The translations under genes and the position numbers were made by a program. Positions 57,523 through 64,000 of a DNA stretch of 64,000 bases are shown one piece after another. The notes under the pieces were generated by a model, which was not told the DNA's origin, made no database searches, and worked only from the letters and a program-made list of their open reading frames with translations. The stretch comes from Pseudomonadota bacterium (GTDB lineage Bacteria; Pseudomonadota; Gammaproteobacteria; Burkholderiales; Ferrovaceae), in assembly GCA_021798835.1 (NCBI GenBank), contig JAJZBQ010000002.1, positions 62,001 to 126,000 on the forward strand, read 5' to 3'. Position 1 is the stretch's first letter. Every line of letters begins with the position of its first letter.

Positions 57523-58977
57523 GTGACCAACCAAATCCTCGTCAATATCACCCCCCAGGAAACCCGCGTCGCCATCATGGAATTGGGTGTCCCTCAAGAA
57601 ATCCATGTCGAACGCTCATCCGCACGTGGCATCGTCGGCAATCTTTACTGGGGACGAGTGGCCCGCATCCTGCCAGGCATGCAATCTGCCTTTGTTGACC
57701 TAGGCCTTGAACGAGCCGCCTTCCTGCATGTAGGCGACATCTGGGCACCGCGACGCACGGACAATCCACCCACCCCCATAGAAAAAACTCTTTTTGAAGG
57801 GCAAAAACTGATGGTTCAGGTCATCAAAGACCCCATCGGTACCAAGGGAGCACGCCTTTCGACACAGATCAGCATTGCAGGGCGGTATCTGGTCTATCTG
57901 CCCCAGGAAAACCACATCGGCATTTCCCAACGCATCGAAAGCGAGGATGAGCGGCAAACCCTGCGACAACGCCTGCAAAACCTGCTGGGCGATCAATTCG
58001 CTGGAGGTTTCATCGTCCGTACCGTGGCAGAATCCACCTCCGATGAAGAATTGAGACGCGATATCGGATACCTGACCCGTCTGTGGGAAGAGTTACAAAA
58101 TGCCAGTGTACAGGCCAAACCCCCTCAGTTGTTGTATCAGGACCTTAGTTTGGCACAAAGAGTCATCCGTGACTTCGTCATGGACGATACCGACCATATA
58201 CTGGTGGATTCCCGCGAAAACCATCTCAAATTAGCGGAATTTGCCGAACATTACAGCCCCCAAGCATTGCCTCATCTGGAACATTACAGTGGTGCCCGCC
58301 CACTGTTTGACCTGTACGGGGTCGAGGAAGAAATCGAGAAAGCCTTGGCACGTCGTGTCAACCTCAAATCCGGTGGCTATCTGATCATCGATCAGACCGA
58401 AGCCATGACCACCATCGACATCAATACAGGCGGATTCGTAGGACACTCCAACTTCAGCGAAACCGTGTTCAAAACCAATCTGGAAGCCGCACAGGCCGTT
58501 GCACGCCAACTACGGTTGCGCAACCTGGGGGGCATCATCATCGTCGATTTCATCGACATGGACGAGGAACCCCACCGTCAGGCTATTCTGGACGAGTTTC
58601 GCAAAGCCTTGTCTCTGGATCGCACCCGCATCACCCTGAATGGCTTTACCTCTCTGGGACTCATCGAACTGACTCGCAAACGCACCCGCGAAAGTCTCGC
58701 GCATGTGCTGTGTGAGCCCTGCCCCTGTTGCAAGGGCAGCGCCCAACTCAAGACTCCTCAGACTGTCTGTTATGAAATTCTGCGTGAAATCGTACGCGCC
58801 TCACGACAATACTCGGCTCGGGAATTTCGTATCATTGCTCATCCTCTGGTCATCGATCTGTTTCTTGACGAAGAATCACAAAGCCTGGCGGGAGTCAGTG
58901 ACTTCATCGGCAAACCGATCACCCTGCAAACCTCGGCAGAGCCCAATCAAGAACAGTACGATGTCATTTTTACATAA
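57523..58977 (+). CDS. rng: Ribonuclease G
   Basis: Single-strand-specific endoribonuclease that matures 16S rRNA 5' ends and helps mRNA decay. It has 484 residues starting with GTG. An S1 domain covers about 38-115 (GNLYWGRVARILPGMQSAFV). The catalytic Asp residues are in TTIDINTGGF near 303 and IVDFIDM near 347. The zinc-link cysteines are in CPCCKG near 405. It lacks the long C-terminal scaffold of RNase E, as expected. In many relatives maf lies between rlmH and rng; here it is absent. The end overlaps convergent yggT by 8 nt. Confidence 0.95.
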   Translation: MTNQILVNITPQETRVAIMELGVPQEIHVERSSARGIVGNLYWGRVARILPGMQSAFVDLGLERAAFLHVGDIWAPRRTDNPPTPIEKTLFEGQKLMVQVIKDPIGTKGARLSTQISIAGRYLVYLPQENHIGISQRIESEDERQTLRQRLQNLLGDQFAGGFIVRTVAESTSDEELRRDIGYLTRLWEELQNASVQAKPPQLLYQDLSLAQRVIRDFVMDDTDHILVDSRENHLKLAEFAEHYSPQALPHLEHYSGARPLFDLYGVEEEIEKALARRVNLKSGGYLIIDQTEAMTTIDINTGGFVGHSNFSETVFKTNLEAAQAVARQLRLRNLGGIIIVDFIDMDEEPHRQAILDEFRKALSLDRTRITLNGFTSLGLIELTRKRTRESLAHVLCEPCPCCKGSAQLKTPQTVCYEILREIVRASRQYSAREFRIIAHPLVIDLFLDEESQSLAGVSDFIGKPITLQTSAEPNQEQYDVIFT

Positions 58978-59539
58978 GCCGCTGTACCAACATTTCCAGC
59001 GCTCCAATCCCCACGGTCAGGGTAAACTGGAAAAATATCATTAATATCACCGGACTAAGATCGATACGACCCAAAGGCGGAATGAAACGCCGCAATACCT
59101 CAAGAAAGGGCCTGACCAACGCTTCCACCCCAACCAATAACGGGCTAAAGGGATTGACCCAACTGAGTAACGCCATCAGAAACACTGCCGCCATCCAGAC
59201 ATAAAGCATCTGCTGAATCACATCCACCACCGCCAGCGCCATCCCCCAAGGCAGGAGATGCCAGACCGCCTCATCCCGACTGACAAAAGCACGCCAACTC
59301 AACTGCGACATAGCCATTACAAAATTGACCAGCCACGCCCAAAAAAGTGCCGAACGATCGCGTCCCGGCAAGGAACTGATCAGCGGTCGAATCCATTGCA
59401 AAGCAAACTCGCTGGACACCACGGCCATTTTCATCAACGGATTGTGACGCGACACCTGAACCCCTTCGAGCAGATAACGCAATACCGCCATCCCTGCCAC
59501 GATACTGGCCAATCCATTCATCAGTGGCCATTCGTTCAC
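58970..59539 (-). CDS. yggT: YggT family membrane protein
   Basis: A 189-residue integral membrane protein with two YGGT repeats. Hydrophobic segments occur near 8-24, 70-82, 88-128 and 164-180. The family motif appears as LLSWVNPFSPLLVGVEALVR near residue 125, followed by PFLEVLRRFIPPLGRIDLSP. The function is not established; YggT proteins have been linked to osmotic-stress tolerance and cell envelope organisation. It overlaps proC by 4 nt. Confidence 0.9.
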   Translation of the reverse strand: MNEWPLMNGLASIVAGMAVLRYLLEGVQVSRHNPLMKMAVVSSEFALQWIRPLISSLPGRDRSALFWAWLVNFVMAMSQLSWRAFVSRDEAVWHLLPWGMALAVVDVIQQMLYVWMAAVFLMALLSWVNPFSPLLVGVEALVRPFLEVLRRFIPPLGRIDLSPVILMIFFQFTLTVGIGALEMLVQRLM

Positions 59540-60357
59540 TGACTTTCTCCTGGCAGGGGATGAGCCAATTCAGCCGACCGCTGTGCTGCGGCACGAACTG
59601 CACGTTGCAATATGGCCACCCACTGTTCGGTCTGCAAGACCCCCAATGCAGCTTCCGTCGTCCCCCCTGGCGAAGTCACCCGTTCACGCAGAATTTGTGG
59701 TGCCACATCCCCGGAACATGCCAGTTGGGCTGCTCCACGCACCGTTTCCAGAGCCATCGCACGCGCCATGGATGTCTCCAATCCCAACTCAATGGCAATC
59801 GCCTGCATCGCTTCCATCAAAAGAAAGACATAGGCCGGCCCACTACCAGACAGAGCCGTTACAACATCCATCAGGGATTCCTCAGGCATCCAATGTACCG
59901 CGCCAACTGCCTGCAACAATGCCTGCGCATTAAGCCGATCATCCTCGCTCACTCCATCCATGGCAAATAGCCCCGTGGTACCCGCCCTGACCAATGCCGG
60001 CGTATTGGGCATGGCACGCACCAGATTGACATGTCCACCCAACGCTTGAGACAGGCGTGTCGTGGTCCAACCCGCAACAATGCTGATCACCAACTGCTGC
60101 GCCTCCAGGGGGGGCATGGCCTGCAAAACAGCGACCAACTGCTGTGGTTTGACCGCCAACACCACCGTACTGATCTCTTTCAAGTCAACGGGAATATGCG
60201 GAACCACACGAATGGCCCAGCGTGCCGCCACAGCCTGCGCAGTCACCTCGTCTATTTCCACGACCACCATGTCCCTCACGTCCTGCCCATGGGCTACCAT
60301 GCCACCCATCAACGCTTGAGCCATATTTCCGCCACCGATAAACAGCACACTCATCAC
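59536..60357 (-). CDS. proC: Pyrroline-5-carboxylate reductase
   Basis: Last step of proline biosynthesis. The protein has 273 residues. The Rossmann motif is FIGGGNMAQALMGGM near residue 5, and VVLAVKPQQLVAVLQ near 65 is typical of ProC. The C-terminal dimerisation/active-site region contains TALSGSGPAYVFLLMEA near 165 and VTSPGGTTEAALGVL near 230. It overlaps yggS and yggT by 4 nt each, so all three are probably one transcription unit. proA at 54733 is in a separate operon. Confidence 0.96.
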   Translation of the reverse strand: MMSVLFIGGGNMAQALMGGMVAHGQDVRDMVVVEIDEVTAQAVAARWAIRVVPHIPVDLKEISTVVLAVKPQQLVAVLQAMPPLEAQQLVISIVAGWTTTRLSQALGGHVNLVRAMPNTPALVRAGTTGLFAMDGVSEDDRLNAQALLQAVGAVHWMPEESLMDVVTALSGSGPAYVFLLMEAMQAIAIELGLETSMARAMALETVRGAAQLACSGDVAPQILRERVTSPGGTTEAALGVLQTEQWVAILQRAVRAAAQRSAELAHPLPGESQ

Positions 60358-61040
60358 CCTACCTCCCGCGATCCAAACAACAAGGTCCCAAGACGCAGCA
60401 GGGTTGCCCCCTCAGCCAACGCCTCCCGATAATCTCCTGACATCCCCATGGACAACGTATCCATGGAATAACCGCCGGCTATGCACGCATCCCGCAACTC
60501 CCGCAATCGGGAAAACCGTTGGCGCACCTTTTGCCCCGAATCTTCCCCCACCAACTCAGGCAAGGTCATCAACCCACGCACCCGTATTCCTGGCAAATCT
60601 GTCAGCCCCGCCAACAATTCCGGCAACGCCTCACAGGTCACCCCACCCTTGCTGGATTCCCCGCTGATGTTGACCTGCACACAAACTGATAACGGACCCC
60701 GCCCCGTCACCTCACGCGCACGCGACAAACGCTCGCCATGAGACCGATCCATCAATGCATGAACCCAATCGAAATGCTCCGCGATCAAACGTGTCTTGTT
60801 TGACTGGATACGCCCGATAAAGTGCCATTCAATGTCCCAGCTCCTTAAAGTGCGCTGTTTTTCCAGGGCCTCCTGAAGATAACTCTCGCCGAATGCACGC
60901 ACGCCAGCCGCCAGGGCCTGTTCCAGACTTTCAAGCGCCTGTCCTTTGGTGACAGCCACCACTCTCACAGGCTGGATCGCCCTCTCGGCAATTTCCCGGT
61001 GAACCTGTTGCCAGCGTTTCAGATCGAACATCGTTATCAT
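60354..61040 (-). CDS. yggS: YggS-type PLP homeostasis protein (PLPBP)
   Basis: PLP-binding protein of 228 residues that controls pyridoxal phosphate availability and amino-acid balance; it has no known catalytic activity. The PLP lysine is in VRVVAVTKGQALESL near residue 32. Other signatures are ESYLQEALEK near 54, WHFIGRIQSNKTR near 72 and TLSMGMSGDYREALAEGATL near 195. The start may be ATG 61040 or 61031. The yggS-proC-yggT order is conserved. Confidence 0.95.
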   Translation of the reverse strand: MITMFDLKRWQQVHREIAERAIQPVRVVAVTKGQALESLEQALAAGVRAFGESYLQEALEKQRTLRSWDIEWHFIGRIQSNKTRLIAEHFDWVHALMDRSHGERLSRAREVTGRGPLSVCVQVNISGESSKGGVTCEALPELLAGLTDLPGIRVRGLMTLPELVGEDSGQKVRQRFSRLRELRDACIAGGYSMDTLSMGMSGDYREALAEGATLLRLGTLLFGSREVG

Positions 61041-61090
61041 TTAGGGTATCATGTCAGGTCAAGATTCTAACCCTTTTATGGAGGATGATT

Positions 61091-61468
61091 ATGGCTGGTC
61101 TCACTCCAGACACTCCCTGGCCCACTGAAATCACCCTTCAACAGGCATCACGACATCTGCGCATCGAGTTCAGTGACGGTCAATCATTTGATTTTCCCAT
61201 CGAGTTCCTGCGTGTTTACTCTCCCTCCGCAGAAGTACGCGGCCACGGACCCGGTCAAGAAACTCTGCAAACCGGAAAAAGTCAGGTCGGCTTACAACAA
61301 ATTTCCCCTGTTGGTCAGTATGCAGTCCAACTGCACTTCACCGATGGTCACAATACCGGCATCTACTCCTGGGATTACCTGCTGGATCTGGGCAAACACC
61401 AGGATGAATACTGGGCCCAATACCTCAATCGCATGGAAGCCGCCGGGGCTTCCCGCAATCCCACCTGA
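61091..61468 (+). CDS. DUF971 family protein
   Basis: A 125-residue protein. I start it at ATG 61091 because GGAGG lies 9 nt upstream, and an earlier in-frame ATG at 61085 lies too close to that site. The DUF971 fold is indicated by [20 protein letters not shown] near residue 9, [20 protein letters not shown] and [17 protein letters not shown]. Related domains occur in gamma-butyrobetaine hydroxylases and Fe-S-associated proteins; the function here is unknown. It precedes ubiE by 5 nt, a common betaproteobacterial order. Confidence 0.88.
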   Translation: MAGLTPDTPWPTEITLQQASRHLRIEFSDGQSFDFPIEFLRVYSPSAEVRGHGPGQETLQTGKSQVGLQQISPVGQYAVQLHFTDGHNTGIYSWDYLLDLGKHQDEYWAQYLNRMEAAGASRNPT

Positions 61469-61473
61469 CCCCC

Positions 61474-62205
61474 ATGAAACAAACCCATTTTGGTTTTGCC
61501 AACATCCCCGAAGAAGAAAAAGCCGGCAAAGTTGCCGCAGTTTTTGATTCGGTAGCTTCCCGTTATGACATCATGAACGACCTCATGTCGCTGGGTATGC
61601 ACCGCCTCTGGAAAGCGTTTACACTCCGCATTGCGGGTGTCCGCCCCGGCCAGAAGGTACTGGATCTGGCCTCAGGGAGCGGGGATTTGGCTGCCGGCTT
61701 TGCGCGCCGTGTGGGTCCACAGGGACAAGTCGTCATGACCGACATCAACTATGCCATGCTGTCACGTGGTCGTGATCGGGTCACTGACCGCGGACTGTTG
61801 CTGCCAACCCTGCAGTGCGATGCCGAAAAGCTTCCCTTCGCCAATCATTCCTTTGATTGTGTCAGTGTCGCATTCGGGTTACGCAACATGACCCACAAGG
61901 ATGCCGCACTGCGCGAAATGTGGCGCGTATTGAAACCCGGAGGAAATGCACTGATTCTCGAATTCTCAAAGATCTGGGAACCCCTGCAACCCTTGTACGA
62001 TGCCTATTCTTTCAAAATCCTGCCTCCCCTTGGACGCTGGGTTGCCGATGATGAGGCCAGTTATCGCTACCTCGCCGAATCCATCCGTATGCATCCTGAC
62101 CAACCCAGTCTGGCCCAGATGATGGAACAAGCCGGCTTTGAATCCGTCGAGTGGTTCAATTTATCCGCCGGGGTAGTCGCTCTGCACCGAGGTTTCAAAT
62201 GGTGA
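61474..62205 (+). CDS. ubiE: Ubiquinone/menaquinone C-methyltransferase
   Basis: SAM-dependent C-methyltransferase of ubiquinone (and where present menaquinone) synthesis. It has 243 residues. It begins with [20 protein letters not shown]. The SAM motif is [15 protein letters not shown] near residue 61, and [20 protein letters not shown] near 130 is the UbiE signature. The C-terminus reads [14 protein letters not shown]. The stop overlaps ubiJ by 7 nt. Confidence 0.97.
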   Translation: MKQTHFGFANIPEEEKAGKVAAVFDSVASRYDIMNDLMSLGMHRLWKAFTLRIAGVRPGQKVLDLASGSGDLAAGFARRVGPQGQVVMTDINYAMLSRGRDRVTDRGLLLPTLQCDAEKLPFANHSFDCVSVAFGLRNMTHKDAALREMWRVLKPGGNALILEFSKIWEPLQPLYDAYSFKILPPLGRWVADDEASYRYLAESIRMHPDQPSLAQMMEQAGFESVEWFNLSAGVVALHRGFKW

Positions 62206-62786
62206 CATCCAACTGGCTACAAACGCGTGCACAACGCACCCTGCAGGCTCTGATGGCCACAGCACCTTGGGCGCTGGAGCGCTTGCGCCCATTCGCGGGA
62301 CAAATTCTGGAAGTCCGTCTAGGGCACCATTCTTTTTCCCTGAAGATCACGCCGGAAGGTGCATTGAGTCCATACACGACGAAATCCGATCAACCGCCTG
62401 CCCTGACCTTGGCGATTCCTCTGGAAATCCTTTCCGATGCGTTGCTCAACAAGGAAAACCTGTTAAATCATCTCCACCTGTCCGGAAACAGTGCCCTAGC
62501 CGTAGAGATAGGTTTTTTAGCCCAGCATTTCCGCCCAGATCTGGAAGAACTGCTCAGTCATTGGTTCGGTGACATCATTGCCCACCGCCTGGGGCGCTTC
62601 TGGCATAGCACCCGAAATTGGCTGCGTGATAGCGTACGACGCAATCGCCAAATGTTTCGTGAATACGCTCAGGAAGAAGCCAAACTTCTGCCCACTCGTG
62701 CCCAGATGAACCGCTTTGCCAACCATCTCGGCGATCTCAACGACGAGTTGAACCGGCTGGAGCAACGTTTGGCCCAGTTATCCTGA
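62199..62786 (+). CDS. ubiJ: Ubiquinone biosynthesis accessory factor UbiJ
   Basis: Lipid-binding SCP2-domain protein that scaffolds the ubiquinone complex with UbiK. The start is ATG 62199 ([12 protein letters not shown]), giving 195 residues; the longer frame to 62151 is inside ubiE. The SCP2-like part covers about residues 30-110 and a C-terminal helical region ends in a coiled-coil-like [14 protein letters not shown]. The stop TGA shares its last base with the ATG of ubiB. Some relatives carry an extra gene between ubiE and ubiJ; none is present here. Confidence 0.88.
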   Translation: MVTSNWLQTRAQRTLQALMATAPWALERLRPFAGQILEVRLGHHSFSLKITPEGALSPYTTKSDQPPALTLAIPLEILSDALLNKENLLNHLHLSGNSALAVEIGFLAQHFRPDLEELLSHWFGDIIAHRLGRFWHSTRNWLRDSVRRNRQMFREYAQEEAKLLPTRAQMNRFANHLGDLNDELNRLEQRLAQLS

Positions 62787-64000
62787 TGTCCACCTGGCGC
62801 GTCATATTCATCCTGTATATCGGCGTCCGCTATGGACTGGACGAGTTCATTCTGTCCCATGATCGCCTCAGCCCTCTGCGACACCTGAGTCGCATCTTTC
62901 TATTCTGGCGCCGCTTCACGACTCCGCGTAGTGTACGCCTACGTCAAGCTCTGGAACGACTGGGCCCTATTTTCGTCAAGTTCGGGCAGGCACTCTCGAC
63001 CCGACGTGACCTGATTCCGCCAGATATCGCTGAAGAACTGGCACGCCTACAGGATCGAGTTCCCCCCTTTCCCGGAAGCGTCTCCGTCAGCATTCTGGAA
63101 GCCACCTACCGCCGACCTTTACACGAGGTCTTTGCCCATTTCGACCCAGAACCAGTAGCCAGTGCTTCCGTTGCCCAAGTCCACTTTGCCACTCTGCACA
63201 ACGGCCAGGAAGCTGCCGTCAAGATATTGCGTCCGCAAATCGGGCGCATCATCGCCCGCGATATCGGCCTCATGCTGACCCTCGCACACCTGCTACAACG
63301 CTGGATACAGGAGGCGCGCCGTCTCCGTCCGGTGGAGGTGGTAGGAGAATTTCGCAAACATCTGGCCGATGAACTGGACCTGATGGTCGAAGCCTCCAAT
63401 GCCAGCCAGTTGCGGCGCAACTTTGCCGACCGGAGACTCCTGATCATCCCGGAAATCTACTGGGATTACTGCGATACTCAGGTCATGGTGATGGAACGCA
63501 TGAAAGGTATTCCCATCAGTCAGGTAGACCAGTTGCGAAACCTTCACATCGACATTCCCAAACTGGCTCGCGATGGCGTGGAAATCTTCTTCACTCAGGT
63601 TTTCCGAGATGGGTTCTTTCATGCGGACATGCACCCCGGTAATATTCAGGTCGCTGAAGATGGGCGTTACATCGGACTTGATTTCGGCATCATCGGTACA
63701 CTGACCACTGAAGACAAAAATTATTTGGCACAGAATTTTCTGGCTTTCTTCCAGCGCGATTATCAACGTGTTGCGGCAGCGCATATCGAAGCAGGGTGGG
63801 TGCCTCCAGATACCCGCGCCAACGAATTCGAATCCGCGATCCGTTCGGTCTGCGAACCGATTTTCGACAAACCACTCAAGGAAATTTCATTCGGAAAAGT
63901 CCTGTTGCGACTATTTCAGGTTTCACGCCGTTTTCAGATGGAAATTCAACCGCAACTGGTACTTTTGCAAAAAACTCTGCTCAATGTTGAAGGTTTGGGT
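62786..64000 (+). CDS. ubiB: Ubiquinone biosynthesis protein UbiB (3' end beyond window)
   Basis: Atypical ADCK/ABC1-family kinase-like ATPase required for ubiquinone synthesis. The frame from ATG 62786 is open to the window end, 405 codons, and must continue because full-length UbiB is about 500 residues with C-terminal membrane segments. Signatures are the KxGQ motif in [15 protein letters not shown] near residue 65, the Ala-rich loop in [31 protein letters not shown] near 280 and GLDFGIIG. It overlaps ubiJ by one base. Confidence 0.96.
   Translation, partial: MSTWRVIFILYIGVRYGLDEFILSHDRLSPLRHLSRIFLFWRRFTTPRSVRLRQALERLGPIFVKFGQALSTRRDLIPPDIAEELARLQDRVPPFPGSVSVSILEATYRRPLHEVFAHFDPEPVASASVAQVHFATLHNGQEAAVKILRPQIGRIIARDIGLMLTLAHLLQRWIQEARRLRPVEVVGEFRKHLADELDLMVEASNASQLRRNFADRRLLIIPEIYWDYCDTQVMVMERMKGIPISQVDQLRNLHIDIPKLARDGVEIFFTQVFRDGFFHADMHPGNIQVAEDGRYIGLDFGIIGTLTTEDKNYLAQNFLAFFQRDYQRVAAAHIEAGWVPPDTRANEFESAIRSVCEPIFDKPLKEISFGKVLLRLFQVSRRFQMEIQPQLVLLQKTLLNVEGLG

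Overview
The window looks like chromosome of a betaproteobacterium, or a close proteobacterial relative, of intermediate GC. The evidence is conserved gene order: DAHP synthase / tldD / nitrilase / yhdP, ilvE / CHCC zinc finger / waaF, ffs / dnaX / ybaB / recR, proA / nadD / rsfS / rlmH / rng, yggT / proC / yggS, and DUF971 / ubiE / ubiJ / ubiB. No species-level call is possible from this sequence alone. Genes are tightly packed, with many ATGA, GTGA and TTGA stop/start overlaps. A -10-like TAGAAT recurs in front of several unrelated genes.

Layout. Positions 1-14382 form a continuous minus-strand run: yhdP, nitrilase, tldD, DAHP synthase, DUF4337, accA, tilS, ndk, rlmN, ispG, hisS and the first codons of a yfgM-like gene. 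Positions 14466-16597 hold ilvE, a small zinc-finger gene and waaF on the plus strand. Positions 16575-22726 hold an incomplete P-type (trb) type IV secretion cluster, trbB-C-D-E-J-L plus a small unknown ORF, without core-channel, coupling-protein or relaxase genes. Positions 22803-32003 return to plus-strand housekeeping genes: alr, yheT, phosphomannomutase, 4.5S RNA, a pagL-like gene, dnaX, ybaB, recR, serS, ispD, ispF. Positions 32014-39569 hold ribA, a TerC-family protein, a quinone oxidoreductase, ubiC, an orphan response regulator, a large AsmA/DUF748 protein, an OsmC protein and a cytochrome c.

Positions about 39812-54455 are a minus-strand defence island abutting the 3' end of tRNA-Glu(TTC). 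In transcription order it has a RadC-like JAB protein, an SNF2-type helicase with a DUF3883-like C-terminus, a retron non-coding RNA, a retron reverse transcriptase, a PtuA-like ATPase, a PtuB-like HNH nuclease, a DUF1156 DNA methylase, a DUF1016/YhcG PD-(D/E)XK nuclease and a DUF499 ATPase. The retron RNA can be folded directly from the sequence: a1 and a2 arms, short msr hairpins, a 19-position msd stem, and a terminator-like hairpin just before the reverse transcriptase. All six genes after the retron RNA overlap or lie within 15 nt of each other. The retron/Septu module and the methylase/nuclease/ATPase module may therefore be one transcription unit placed between the helicase and its usual kind of partners. 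This composite arrangement is the most interesting feature of the window.

Positions 54733-64000 are core genes again: proA-nadD-rsfS-rlmH-rng, then yggT-proC-yggS on the minus strand, then DUF971-ubiE-ubiJ-ubiB, with ubiB cut by the window end.
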